In this document: in pieces, positions 33,380 through 44,990 of the stretch
How positions within the stretch are numbered: the first letter of the stretch is position 1
Layout: each line of letters begins with the position of its first letter
Translations under genes and position numbers: made by a program
Notes under the pieces: generated by a model
Databases searched by the model: none
Told to the model about the DNA's origin: nothing
Seen by the model: only the letters and a program-made list of their open reading frames with translations
NCBI RefSeq assembly: GCF_014529535.1
Contig: NW_023503493.1
Span: 9,394,001-9,458,000 of the forward strand
DNA: 64,000 nucleotides
Direction of reading: 5' to 3'
From: Bradysia coprophila
Lineage: Eukaryota > Arthropoda > Insecta > Diptera > Sciaridae

Positions 33380-34348
33380 GACCTACGGGAAGCTTCGAAG
33401 ACTGTTTGGACCTTACTGGTGACTCGTTTGAACACAAAAGTATAGTTGCTGTTTAGCCTGAGATGTAAGCTTTACAGCGATACCAATCATGACATTCATG
33501 ACTACCAACAAACATCTTGTATGAGGCATAGTCATTCAACTAGATGCCTGCGAATTTCAAAGGCTGTATCACACGTGGATGATTTCTATTTTGTCTCAAG
33601 AAGTATGTTTAGTTATTTTACATAATTTAAGGATTTAATAAAGGTCGAAAGAAGATTTTTGACTCGAAATAAAAAAATTATAAATTTAAACCCATGAGCA
33701 AATTGCACTATCTCGAGTCAAAAATTAACAAACCTTGGTTGTATTTTCTTTTGTTTCGTATGTAGTTTCTCCAATAGCTATTCTAAGCTAATTCTGAAAC
33801 ATTTTAGTTGTGTCCACTAAAAAATGAGACATTTTACGAAGAAAATGGGATGGTTGTTCAGGTCTAACAACAAAGATTATATCAGAATGAAATACAAACT
33901 CATTTTTCGACCTTTATTAACCCCTTAAATTATGTAAAATAACTAAACATAACTACTTCTTGAGACAAAATAGAAATCATCCACGTGTGATACAGCCTTT
34001 GAAATTCGCAGGCATCTAGTTGAATGACTATGCCTCATACAAGATGTTTGTTGGTAGTCATGAATGTCATGATTGGTATCGCTGTAAAGCTTACATCTCA
34101 GGCTAAACAGCAACTATATTTTTGTGTTCAAACGAGTCACCAGTAAGGTCCAAACAGTCTTCGAAGCTTCCCGCAGGTCCCAAAAAAACGAAAAATCGAT
34201 CTAATTAAAAATTTTCCCATCGAAATATTTTGGGAATACTATTCCCGGAATAGTCATTTCGTCATCCTGGGAGGCCCCTGAGCACATTCCCATAAAAATA
34301 TCCCATGTGCACGAGAGGTCGAATAAATTTTTTTTAAAGCTCACCGTG

Positions 34349-34607
34349 TTTTCGATTGAGGCTACAATCAACATTATAAAATCATGTTTTTCTGAGATAG
34401 CTTCCAGTCAAGGGAATTGTGAGACAATTGTGAGACATTGGTACACGAGTCAAAATAAGAGTTTCCAAACCGAGTTTCATAAAAGCGCACGAATGAGTTC
34501 GCGATTTCACAAAATTAATTCCGAGTGTAATAAATTACTTCCAAGCATCTAATAGATATTACATTGGTGTCCATAAAAAATTTTCTATGCCAATCCATTT
34601 TTATGAA
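34349..34607. other. Spacer between two large inverted-repeat elements
   Basis: 259 bp of AT-rich sequence with no supported gene. The open frame at 34307-34552 crosses the end of the preceding palindrome and is not believed. Confidence 0.4.
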
Positions 34608-34979
34608 AACAAGGCATCAGAACAGTCGGAGCGTTTGCTGCGACTTAGCCCCGTACAACCCGTAATCCTATTTCGTCCGCAACCATAATACGCCCGTAGC
34701 CCTAATAAGCCCGGAACCCTAATACGTCTACAACCCTCTAATGCGTCTGTTACCAAAATGCAAGTCAAGTTGGGCATTGTCAAATTTACTGAAACTGTTC
34801 ATTGTTAAAATTGCGCATAGCGCAATTACGAAAGCCCGTACGAAGTACCTTTCAAATAAAACCAACAATTTACGACATTATTTTAGATACCCAAAAATTT
34901 TTGCCAACTTTCCATTGGGTATTCAATTACCTCTCAAATGAAACAAAAACTAGCAAAATCGGTTGAGATTTACTCGATT

Positions 34980-35735
34980 TATGAGCAAAAAGCACTTAGG
35001 GCCGAGTAGCAGCCTTAGTCCAAGGGCCCAAGTTTGAAACTTTTTTCGCCACGTTCTTTTCGATATTCAATTACCTTCCATAAAAAACTAAATCTAGCAA
35101 AATCGGATGAGATTTACTCGATTTATGTGCAAAAAACACTTAGGGCCGAGTAGCGGCCTTAGTCCAAGGGCCCAAATTTGAAACTTTTTTCGCCATCATT
35201 CTATTCGGCATTCAATTATCTCTCAAATGAAACAAAAACTAGCAAAATCGGATGAGATTTACTCGATTTATGTGCAAAAAACACTTAGGGCCGAGTAGCG
35301 GCCTTAGTCCAAGGGCCCAAGTTTGAAACTTTTTTCGCCACGTTCTTTTCGATATTCAATTACCTTCCATAAAAAACTAAATCTAGCAAAATCGGATGAG
35401 ATTTACTCGATTTATGTGCAAAAAACACTTAGGGCCGAGTAGCGGCCTTAGTCCAAGGGCCCAAATTTGAAACTTTTTTCGCCATCATTCTATTCGGCAT
35501 TCAATTATCTCTCAAATGAAACAAAAACTAGCAAAATCGGATGAGATTTACTCGGTTTATGTGCAAAAAACACTTAGGGCCGAGTAGCGGCCTTAGTCCA
35601 AGGGCCCTAATTTGAAACTTTTTTCGACACGTTCTTTTCGGTATTCAATTACCTTCCATAAAAAACTAAAACTAGCAAAATCGGATGAGATTTACTCGAT
35701 TTATGTGCAAAAAACACTTAGGGCCGAGTAACGAC
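34980..35735 (+). repeat. Tandem array of ~144-bp units, left arm
   Basis: The motif CACTTAGGGCCGAGTAG recurs at 34993, 35138, 35282, 35426, 35571 and 35715, a period of 144-145 bp. Units alternate between a subtype with GCCACGTTCTTTTCG and one with GCCATCATTCTATTCGGC, giving a 288-bp higher-order repeat. Confidence 0.85.
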
Positions 35736-36009
35736 CTTTGAGCCCTCCCAACAAGCCCACGTTGCATCTTACCCAAAAACAATGTTCAGCAACTTTGTTC
35801 TACTCGTCAATACCTTTCATTTGATATATCACAAGCAGCTATTGCGTGCGTATTTCGGTATATATCGTCGAAAGACTGAAAAACACCTATAGGACCCTAG
35901 CTCTGGAGGGGCCGACCCTACCATGCCCATTTTCGAACTTGACCTTACTTTTGTCGATACCAATCGGGAAAAAAAAGAATTTTGAAAAAAGGTTGTGATT
36001 TACTCAAGC

Positions 36010-36220
36010 TAGAGGGGTCACGGACGGACGGACGGACGGACGGACGGACATTTTTAGCCCCGTACGAAGTACTGGGGGCTTATAAGATTAATATGCCGTT
36101 TGTAACACGTCGAATTGGAAGGAGACAGTAAGGGCAAAGCTTTTGGTTATGTTCATAGATGACGAATCCGCAATAAAAAAAATGTCCGTCCGTCCGTCCG
36201 TCCGTCCGTCCGTGACCCCT
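36010..36220. repeat. (GGAC)n and (GTCC)n microsatellites facing the foldback centre
   Basis: GGACGGACGGACGGACGGAC at about 36013-36050 and GTCCGTCCGTCCGTCCGTCC at about 36184-36221 mirror each other about the centre of the element. Confidence 0.85.
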
Positions 36221-36484
36221 CTAGCTTGAGCAAATCACAACCTTTTTTCAAAATTCTTTTTTTCCCCGATTGGTATCGACAAAAGTAAGGTCAAGTTCGA
36301 AAATGGGCATGGTAGGGTCGGCCCTTCCAGAGCTAGGGCCCTATAGGTGTTTTTCAGTCTTTCGACGATATCTACCGAAATACGCACGTAATAGCTGCTT
36401 GTGATATATCAAATGAAAGGTATTGACGAGTAGAACAAAGTTGCTGAACATTGTTTTTGTGTAGGATGCAACGCGAGCTTGTTG

Positions 36485-37400
36485 GGAGGGCTCAAAGGTC
36501 GTTACTCGGCCCTAAGTGTTTTTTCCACATAAATCGAGTAAATCTCATCCGATTTTGCCAGATTTAGTTTTTTATGGAAGGTAATTGAATACCGAAAAGA
36601 ACGTGGCGAAAAAAGTTTCAAATTTGGGCCCTTGGACTAAGGCCGCTACTCGGCCCTAAGTGTTTTTTGCACATAAATCGAGTAAATCTCATCCGATTTT
36701 GCTAGATTTTGTTTTATTTGAGAGATAATTGAATACCGAATAGAATGATGGCAAAAAATGTTTCAAATTTGGGCCCTTGGACTAAGGCCGCTACTCGGCC
36801 CTAAGTGTTTTTTGCACATAAATCGAGTAAATCTCATCCGATTTTGCTAGATTTTGTTTCATTTGAGAGATAGTTGAATGCCGAATAGAATGATGGCAAA
36901 AAAAGTTTCAAATTTGGGCCCTTGGACTAAGGCCGCTACTCGGCCCTAAGTGTTTTTTGCACATAAATCGAGTAAATCTCATCCGATTTTGCTAGATTTA
37001 GTTTTTTATGGAAGGTAATTGAATACCGAAAAGAACGTGGCGAAAAAAGTTTAAAATTTGGGCCCTTGGACTAAGGCCGCTACTCGGCCCTAAGTGTTTT
37101 TTGCACATAAATCGAGTAAATCTCATCCGATTTTGCTAGATTTAGTTTTTTATGGAAGGTAATTGAATACCGAAAAGAACGTGGCGAAAAATTTTTCAAA
37201 TTTGGGCCCTTGGACTAAGGCCGCTACTCGGCCCTAAGTGTTTTTTGCACATAAATCGAGTAAATCTCATCCGATTTTGCTAGTTTTTGTTTCATTTGAG
37301 AGATAATTGAATGCCGAATAGAATGATGGCAAAAAAAGTTTCAAATTTGCGCCCTTGGACTAAGGCCGCTACTCGGCCCTAAGTGCTTTTTGCACATAAA
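36485..37400 (-). repeat. Tandem array of ~144-bp units, right arm
   Basis: Inverted copy of the left-arm array. CTACTCGGCCCTAAGTG recurs about every 145 bp from about 36500 to 37385, one unit more than in the left arm. Subtypes GAATGATGGC and GAACGTGGCG are both present but less regularly alternating. Confidence 0.85.
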
Positions 37401-38130
37401 TCGAGTAAATCTCAACCGATTTTGCTAGTTTTTGTTTTATTTGAGAGGTAATTGAATACCCAATGGAAAGTTGGCAAAAAAATTTGGGTTTATAAAATAA
37501 TGTCGTAAATTGTTGGTTTTATTTGAGAGGTACTTCGTACGGGCTTTCGTAATTGCGCTATGCGCAATTTTAAAAATGAACACTTTCAGTAAATTTGACC
37601 ATGCCCAACTTGACTTGCATTTTGGTAACAGACGCATTAGAGGGTTGTAGACGTATTAGGGTTCCGGGCGTATTACGGCTACGGACGTATTATGGTTACG
37701 GACGAAATAGGATTACGGATCGTACGGGGCTAAGTCGCAGCAAACGCTCCGACTGTTCTGATGCCTTGTTTTTATTGCGGATTCGTCATCTATGAACATA
37801 ACCAAATGCTTTGCCCTTACTGTCTGCTTCCAATTCGACGTGTTACAAACGGCATATTAATCTTATAAGCCCCCAGTACTTCGTACGGGGCTAAAAATTA
37901 TTAATTGACTATGCGATAGCTTTTTAGTTCAGAGTTGATAAAGGATTTGTCACCCGACGAAAACACGTTAATAGTATATTACTTCCGAGGTTCCAAGTTG
38001 TGTATTTGATAAGTGGGGTACAATGCTTTACGTGATTAGGCAATGTAAACGAAAATGAAACATGCCGTAACACGTAAAAACTTATACCTCTCGACTTATA
38101 ACTCACCGAATATTAACAGTAGATTACAGC

Positions 38131-38243
38131 AGAGCCTATGTAAATGAGTAATACATGTGTGCGATGTTTGCGGCGTGTTAGCCGAAGGCGAACCGCCTAA
38201 TTTCGCACACATGTATTACGTATTACTCATTCACACAGGCTCT
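38131..38243. mobile_element. Palindromic MITE, 113 bp
   Basis: AGAGCCTATGTAAATGAGTA at the left pairs with TACTCATTCACACAGGCTCT at the right, with AATACATGTGTGCGA / TCGCACACATGTATT further in. Confidence 0.7.
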
Positions 38244-38599
38244 TCTGTACTGTTCTTTAAAATGTGTAAACATCCTGTGTCTAAGATGAAAACTACGAAA
38301 CAATTTTGCATAAAACAGTATTTCGGAACCTTTCCACTTCTAACCATTTTGAACTAAAATTTCATTTTCATTTAGTAGGCATCGGTTGTGCACGCCATTT
38401 CGGTTATATTTAATTGACTTCTTTGTTGTTGTCATTCTCAGTTTCAGTGCAAAATTTTTGATTTTGTTGTTTTAAACTATAAATTCAGTGTGATTTTAGT
38501 GTTTTCTTAATGTTATCGATGGCAGGTGTACCAAAAATAGTTCTGCCTGTGTAGATTCTAATTTATATCGTGGTTTGTGTGAAGTGAAAACATAAACAA

Positions 38600-38955
38600 A
38601 ATCATTGAAAAATTGCCAAAAATTTCCAAAAACTGCGGACGTCCAAAAACCGAAGTTTTCCATAATTTCGAACTGTTTTGGCAACTCCGGAGCTCAGCCT
38701 TATGTTTTAGCGGCTCTCAATGATTTATGTTTGATTATTGACGCTCTCATCTTTCAAATTAATCATGCTCATTTTCATTTGAAACCTGATAGTGTCAAGA
38801 AATAATCGAAAGTCAGATAAAACGCAAGGCTGATTCAGCAGTTGCCAAAACCGTTCGAAATGGTGGAAAAATTTGGTTTTTGGACGTTCGCAGTTTTTTT
38901 GAAATTTTTGGAAATTTTTTGGAAATTTTGGAAAAAAATTTCCAAAAATAGGCCC
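38600..38955. mobile_element. Partial palindromic element ending in AAAATAGGCCCTG
   Basis: GCGGACGTCCAAAAACCGAA at the left pairs with a TTTGGTTTTTGGACGTTCGC block at about 38869-38890, and GTTTTGGCAACT pairs with AGTTGCCAAAAC. The right end (AAAAATAGGCCCTG, 38942-38955) is that of the CAGGGCC family; the matching left terminus is missing, so this copy is truncated. Confidence 0.55.
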
Positions 38956-39595
38956 TGCAACCAGTACAAGATCTACTAATGAAACTCAGTAGATGTGTCT
39001 TCGGCCACAGCCGGGAATATATGATTTATTGACGCAATATAAACGGTATATATAGGCTGGAGCACAGGCTACTTGATGCTTGACAATTCAATGGCAAACT
39101 GTGATCACCATAAACCTAACATGTAAGTTTCATTTACATTCTCATCGCAGACAATGTAAATACAACGTACAGGATGCCTACACATTAAAAAAAATTAAAT
39201 CGTTAACTGGCTTTAAGGGTGCATGCAGGGACCATTTTTGTGTCTTAGATTCATGTGTTGTATCCATTTCGTTATTTCATCGTTTCAGTGACTGAGTTAT
39301 TTGCCTACGCCGACGGATAATGTGTCGATGCTTGTATGCGATTCTATTGTAGCTCTGTCCCAACTGTTTTTATTTTTATTTGACTTAAGCGGTTTGTTAT
39401 CGTACTTTGACTAGATTTACTGCCTGTACTTATGAACTTACAGTCTGAATTTTTCCTTATATTTAATTATTAATTTTGCGTTGATTGACATCCTACTGTA
39501 ATATGTACTTTAAAAGGCTCACAGGCCTTACTCATTTTATGACATAAATAAACTAAACACTTTAAAAAAAGTGGAAATGTTCATATGTCTGTGTT
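38956..39595. other. Intergenic, no gene recognised
   Basis: Short open frame 39080-39295 without support. A TATATATAGG stretch near 39048 is noted but no gene follows it. Confidence 0.4.
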
Positions 39596-39868
39596 GGGGG
39601 ACATTCATAAATTGCGTAACTCCAAAATTTGGATTTTTTGACAACAGGAGGTGACACGATAATGTCGGGCAATACCAATACTCCCCTTTGTGAGTTATGT
39701 CACGTGATCAAAAGAAAACGAAATTTACGTGATTAGGCACTGTAAATGCATATTTCATGTGAGTGAATAGCTATTTATATTGCCGTAATACATAAAAATC
39801 AATTACAAGTAAGGAAAGGAAGGTCAAAAACCAGTATTTTTGGCGTTACGTAATTTATGAATGGCCCC
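39596..39868. mobile_element. MITE with GGGG(A/C)CATTCATAAATT ends
   Basis: GGGGACATTCATAAATTGCGTAAC at the left, shortened here to its first part, pairs with GTTACGTAATTTATGAATGG at the right. The interior contains ACGTGATTAGGCA, also seen near 33110 and 38030 in inverted or direct form. Confidence 0.6.
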
Positions 39869-40195
39869 TAATGTTTCATTAATTTCTAAGCTTGATAGAG
39901 AAAAACTATCTACTGAGGAGTATTGGTACACGAAACGCTTAATTTTGACGTAACGCCATTACAAGAGAATTTGGGTTCCATATATTGTAAAACAACGAAA
40001 AGTTGAAGGCCGAAATGAATGCGTTTTTGGTTGTCGAATGAGCTATTCCATACTTCCATAGTATCCATTGATTTCCTATATGGAAAACCTTTTTCTGAAC
40101 TGTGGCCAGTTAGTGCTTTAAAAAATAAAAGGTCCCGAGTTTTTCTAAACTACTTCTAAAACTTTCCAGTTTATCTTGTTTTTTTAAATCATAAT

Positions 40196-40303
40196 AGTAC
40201 ATTTCGTACGGAGGACTAAAAGTCTTTTTTAGCGTATGAGAGGTTTCTAGACAAAGCCGAAGGCGAGACGAAGTCGCACTTTTAGGGTCCTAGGTATGAA
40301 AAA
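40196..40303. mobile_element. Diverged relative of the 11834 MITE
   Basis: AATAGTACATTTCGTACGGA then GGACTAAAAGTCTTTTTTAG matches the left arm of 11834-11983. The right arm is decayed (CTTTTAGGGTCCTAGGTATG). Confidence 0.65.
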
Positions 40304-41122
40304 CTTTATTAAGATGGCAACATTACTTTTCAAGCAACCTTTTACATTATGACTCAGACTTCAAATAACGAGTATAGATTGGGGTTGGGCCAAGTTCCAT
40401 TATAGATCTTTTATTCATAAGGCTCATAGCTCTGTCGTACCGATTGAGTTTTGAGGTTCCCTCTACAAGTTTACAGCATAGTTGCCAGCTGTTTCGAATT
40501 AGTTTACACCTACTTCATTTGATCTTAAAACATTCATTAATACCCTTTCTCTCACTCGACATACATTTCTTTGGAGGATTTAAAATTATTTCATTCCAGC
40601 GGCTCTTTGCATTAGGAACAAATATTGCTACCTGATTCCTCAAGCCCATCAATTCCACTAGTAGTTTGTCTCTTCAACAGAATATCTCTAATGTTGAACA
40701 CTAATACTAAAATGCACAAAGATGCCCAGTGACTACAGGTCAAAATTTTATCTTATCTCACTTTATGGACGCAGCAATTTATTTATTAAGTGCTTCAGAT
40801 AATTCTACGATGTGTGACCGTCGAGATGTATTATACCATTAGGATAACCCAAGTAAGTGTTTCAATCCGTGGTCTTAAGAAGGACTGATACGAATGGGGT
40901 TTTATTAGGGGAAATTTCGTCGATTCGAGACAATATGTTTGGTTCGTTGTTTTGAATAAGGAAAAAACGTGTTATCCACATAATGGACAAAATTGTATCC
41001 AGTTCGAGAAAGGCTGGAAATATATAAAAACCGAATTTACCGTTTCGTGGAGTGATTTTTGGTGGAACATACAAAACAATTGCAAACCACAAATTATCCA
41101 TCAAATAACAATTACGAAGGAT

Positions 41123-41200
41123 CATTAGGACGGCTTATTTTAGAGAATTTTTTTCGGAATTTTTTAGAATTAAAATTCTCTATAAAACAAGCACAGGTCA
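41123..41200. mobile_element. Very small palindrome
   Basis: CGGCTTATTTTAGAGAATTT pairs with AAAATTCTCTATAAAACAAG over about 75 bp. Similar in sequence to the termini of the CAGGGCC family. Confidence 0.4.
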
Positions 41201-41286
41201 TGACAGCAGTTACAACTATTCGTAAATTGATCTCATACTTAAGTGTTTGTTACTTAAACAATTTGCATTCCTAATACTTTTTTTTT

Positions 41287-41725
41287 GATACCAACATCGA
41301 AAGTTGATACTTTGGCCCTCGAAATCCGGGGCGAAAGTAAAAAAAATGCAAGTTATGTGTTTGAGCGGGGAGAAAGAAAGAATACATAAAGCGAAAGTCA
41401 ATATACATAATGCGAAAGTCGACTACATAATGTAATAGTCGACTCTTGTCAATAAGTGTACTGCGATCAAAATTGAAATAAAGCGTGCGCCAGTGCTCTT
41501 ATTGAAATTAACATACGAAGTTGATACTTTTTGTTGCTGAATGATTTGTTAGTTATTTGTTAATTTTTGCGTGTGTTGTTGTTGTGATGGCTAAATAATT
41601 AAATTTTTGATATACCAGGGGCTGCTGGCCCCTGGACCCCCGCATTTTCAGGCTAAATGCCTTCATATTTCAACATTTTGTTCTGCTGTTTGCCATACGT
41701 ATCAACTTTCGATGTTGGTATCAAA
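41287..41725. mobile_element. Longer copy of the ATACCAACAT MITE family
   Basis: GATACCAACATCGAAAGTTG at the left and CAACTTTCGATGTTGGTATC at the right bound about 440 bp. Inside are several CATAATGCGAAAGTCGAC-type short repeats. Beyond the right end, CGGGGCAAAAGTAAAAAAA resembles the inner left end, so a second copy may be fused there. Confidence 0.65.
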
Positions 41726-41829
41726 AAAAATAGTATGACGAATCGGGGCAAAAGTAAAAAAATTCAACCTGTGCGATTGAGGCCCTTGCCTTCGGCGCGG
41801 AAAAACATAGAAAAAGATTCGAATAAATT

Positions 41830-41835
41830 TTTATT
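41830..41835 (-). terminator. Possible polyadenylation signal of the LRR gene
   Basis: AATAAA on the minus strand, about 212 nt after the stop codon of the LRR protein. Confidence 0.4.
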
Positions 41836-42046
41836 TCAATCAATCAATCAAATGAAAACATTTTTCATTAGGTAAATGATTTACAATTTGAGTTAACATC
41901 ACAGCGACTTTATACTGTATACGAGCCCGATCTGCGAAAAGTAAAGCTCTTTTCTCCCTCCCCATTTTTTTTTTGGCATAAATCTTTAAAGGCAATAACA
42001 AAACTTAAGCTTAAACTAAGAAATTGAAACAAACAAGCACATCAAC

Positions 42047-43747
42047 CTAAAGATCCTGCTCACTAAAAATTGGATCGCTTGACTGCGCTCGCCGATATTG
42101 CATACCATTCAGCATTCGTTTCGAGTACACGACCAATTTAAACAACAGGAAAACGAATACACAAACGGCCATTATGATGACCAACACTTCGTAGACTTTA
42201 AACGACGATCGTAACACCTCCAATTTGGCATCGTTAGCCTCGTTCGATTTCATCAGCTTATCCTCCACACCAGCCAATTGCCTGTCCATTTTCTTACTAT
42301 CAGCCGCTGCATTCGCACCCATTCGATACTCCAGATCGCTCAGTTGCTTTTGGATTTCCTTCAGCAGCGGTTCAACGTTGCCGGAATTCGGTGTGGTAAA
42401 TGCCGGATTGACGGTTGTTCGTGATGGAACTGGTGTCGGCCGAATGGTGGGCACAACCGGCGAATCATCGTCGGGAAGGACGTCGCGATTTTGTCCCAAG
42501 TAGATGCCGTGGCCTTTCAGATCGGTTTGCAATTGCTCGACGTACGAATCGGACCAGTGTTTCGTGGACAGTTCCAAAATTTTCAGTTTCGGTAGATTGG
42601 TGACCACATCTTCCACTTTGATTTCGGGTAATTTATTTCGGCAGAGTTGCAGCTCTTTCAGTTGCGTCAGAGCTTTTACATCGGAAAATGCGAAATTCCG
42701 GATGTGATTGGCCGACAGGTCGAGGAACTGGAGCTTATTCAAAATGGTCAAACTCGAAAAATTCGTGAAGTGATTAGCCGATAGGTACAGCTGCACCAGT
42801 TTATTCGTCTCATCCGACTCAATTGCGACAATGCTGTTGTTCTTGGCCTCGATCTTTTCGGTGACGGACGGTATCCTGAGTACGTGCAACTGATTGTCGT
42901 TGACGATCAGCTCCTTCAAATATTTAATTGTGGTCAGATCCAGATCGTTCAGCTGATTCGATCCCAAATCCAACGACACCAATATGCAGTTCATGAACGC
43001 GTTCGGATCGACGCTGATGATATCGTTGCTGGATAGGTACACAGACATTAATCGACTGTTGTGCATGAACAGATCTCTATCGATCACTTGGATTTTGTTG
43101 TTACTCAAACGGATACTTTGCAGACGGCTCAATGGCAGGAAAAGTTGACGATCCAGCGAAACGATCTTATTACCAGACAAATCCAATCGTTTCAGGTTGG
43201 ACAGTCCGTGGAACGCAAACTGTTCCACGATCTCGATGCTACTGTTCGACAGATCCAGGCTGGTTAAGTTGTTAACGTGTGTGAACAGATTGTTGGGCAG
43301 CGTTTGCATATTACTGTTTCCCATTTCCAGCACGTCCAAATGGGTAGCCGAATCGAATGTTGTACTTTCAATGTGCTCAACTCCTGCCGAAGAAATGTCC
43401 ACACTCTGCAGATTTGGGAAATAATCGAAAATGTGCGGGAACACCGAGATACGAGAATTTTTGATGAACAGATAAGTGATGCGCTGATAACAGGACGATG
43501 GTTTCACCGGCTGTGAATCCGTTATGTTGGTCAATGTGCACGATATGACCGTAATTTTTTCTGCAGCCGGTTTTATTGTTGCATTTTCCATTGTACTGGC
43601 ACATCGAACGTCGTTTACAGCTAGGATAACCATCAATACGATTAGTTGAAAAAGCCACCTGTAACATTTTACAAAATCCCGTGCTCAGCATTATTATTCG
43701 ACTCGAAACACACAAAAGAAAAATATGAATTTTATGCATCACCTCAT
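42047..43747 (-). CDS. Single-pass transmembrane leucine-rich-repeat protein with coiled-coil stalk, 538 residues
   Basis: Two exons: 43747-43743 (ATG AG) and 43658-42047, separated by an 84-nt intron (donor GTGATG, acceptor TTACAG), 1617 nt in total. The split second codon is needed: it creates MRWLFQLIVLMVILAV, a signal peptide, whereas the long exon alone has no proper start. The ectodomain has an N-terminal Cys-containing cap, about twelve leucine-rich repeats (residues ~83-369, e.g. LKRLDLSGNKIVSLDRQLF), a Pro/Thr-rich hinge (~400-428), and a heptad-rich coiled coil (~430-488). A hydrophobic membrane segment (~491-513, VLVIIMAVCVFVFLLF) and a ~25-residue basic tail follow. LRR plus coiled coil recalls the mosquito LRIM/APL1 immune proteins, including membrane-bound members, but orthology is not shown; adhesion or developmental receptors are alternatives. 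Confidence 0.9.
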
Positions 43748-44525
43748 AGTGTGATCCGTTTTGGTATTTCTTCCACGAAACATTCGACTTGTTAAAATTA
43801 TCTACGTGAACTTTAAAACAAATAAGCAAATAAAAACAAAATTAAAACGAAAACAAAATCTGAATATTATGCTGGATGCAGCCAGTGTTTTGTAACAAAA
43901 CTAAAAACGAGAAATTTTGTTCAGACTAAAAGTAATAATCAGAAAATGTTCAACAGGAACACAGTGCAGAGTCAGCAACAGCACAGTGACGAATGGAGAG
44001 TAAATAGAGAGTGATTTTAGTTGAGAAACGATTTCGATAACAGAACACGATTGACTGTGTGTGGTATAAAATGAAAGAATTTTTTTTAAAGAATATTTAT
44101 ACAAAAATCAAAGGAGCGGAAACAAAAACGCATTATGTCTCATACTCGTCGCCTTAAGTTATGCTTTATATACGTAGAATGTTGTTAGCAAAGTGTGTGA
44201 TGTATAACACTGTTGTACGGAGGAGCTAGTCATTAATAGTCTATATCCCAACAAAAATCTCTTCGAGAAAAGTGTGACGCAGTCTTTGAAATACAATTTC
44301 TAAAATGAATGATATCGCTAGAGTTGACGCTTTCAGCTTCGTTACGCAAAAATTAAATTTTACACCCAATTAGTTCAAACAAGCTGGCTTAGGTTTTCTC
44401 ATCATCTGCCAAATAATTTTTACAAAAAAAATTTAGACTGGAAACAACCAAAATTTTACCAAAAAAATCTGCGTCGCAAAGTTTCAGATGTTCAGGAACA
44501 GACCAGCAAGAAAATTTATCTGCCA
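43748..44525. other. Upstream region of the LRR gene
   Basis: Should contain the 5' UTR and promoter of the minus-strand LRR gene. GGTATAAAATG at about 44062-44071 on the minus strand is a possible TATA box. No other gene seen. Confidence 0.4.
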
Positions 44526-44529
44526 CATG

Positions 44530-44990
44530 CATGAATTTGACGAAATTCAAAAATTTGACAAAATTCGAAAATTTGACGAAATTTGACGAAATTCAAAAAT
44601 TTGACGAAATTCGAAAATTTGACGAAATTTGACGAAATTCGAAAATTTGACAAAATTCGAAAATTTGACGAAATTTGACGAAATTCGAAAATTTGACGAA
44701 ATTTGACGAAATTCGAAAATTTGACGAAATTTGACGAAATTCGAAAATTTGACGAAATTCGAAAATTTGACGAAATTGACGAAATTTGAAAATTTGATGA
44801 AATTCGAAAATTTGACGAAATTTGACGAAATTCGAAAATTGACGAAATTTGAAAATTTGATGAAATTCGAAAATTTGACGAAATTTGACGAAATTCGAAA
44901 ATTTGACGAAAATCGAAAATTTGACGAAATTAAAAAATCTGACGAAATTCAGAAAATTTGACGAAAATCGAAAATTTGACGAAATTAATT
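44530..44990. repeat. Minisatellite of GAAATTTGACGAAATTC-type units
   Basis: About 460 bp of interleaved TTTGACGAAATT and CGAAAATTTGACGAAA units with irregular spacing. Long open frames on both strands here (44593-45006 minus, 44731-45100 plus) only read the repeat and are not genes. Confidence 0.9.

Larger units (their letters stand above)
31040..34348. mobile_element. Long palindromic foldback element with an interrupted left arm
   Basis: The right arm (33905-34348) is the reverse complement of a left arm now in three pieces: 31040-31101, 32672-32772 and about 33380-33650. Ends read CACGGTGAGCTTTAAA at the left and its complement ending CACCGTG at the right, both flanked by TTTT. The intact right arm shows how the left arm read before two insertions (31102-32667 and 32773-33379). 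The loop (about 33651-33904) has no open frame of interest, so the element is non-autonomous. Confidence 0.85.
34608..37896. mobile_element. Foldback-like element with arms of ~144-bp tandem repeats
   Basis: The left arm (about 34608-36052) and right arm (about 36181-37768) are reverse complements. Both start outside with AAGGCATCAGAACAGTCGGA, pass through a CCCTAATACG-type block, then an array of ~144-bp units, a unique stretch, and a (GGAC)n / (GTCC)n tract facing the centre. The central ~125 bp (36053-36175, TAGCCCCGTACGAAGTACTG...) occurs again, inverted, at 37770-37896. No transposase frame is seen. Long inverted arms made of tandem repeats are the hallmark of FB/Galileo-type foldback elements; that assignment is inferred from structure only. 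Confidence 0.75.

Noticed and set aside
33023..33435. Open frames of Phe/Pro/Ile/Asn-rich repeats on both strands
   Set aside because: They only translate the TTGGGAATATT repeat of a transposon.
34601..37795. Mirror-image 60-66-codon open frames in the foldback element arms
   Set aside because: The same sequence in both arms, read within repeats, without start context or family match.
43377..43829. 150-codon open frame upstream of the LRR gene
   Set aside because: It runs through the intron and in another frame over the LRR exon; the spliced model explains the region better.
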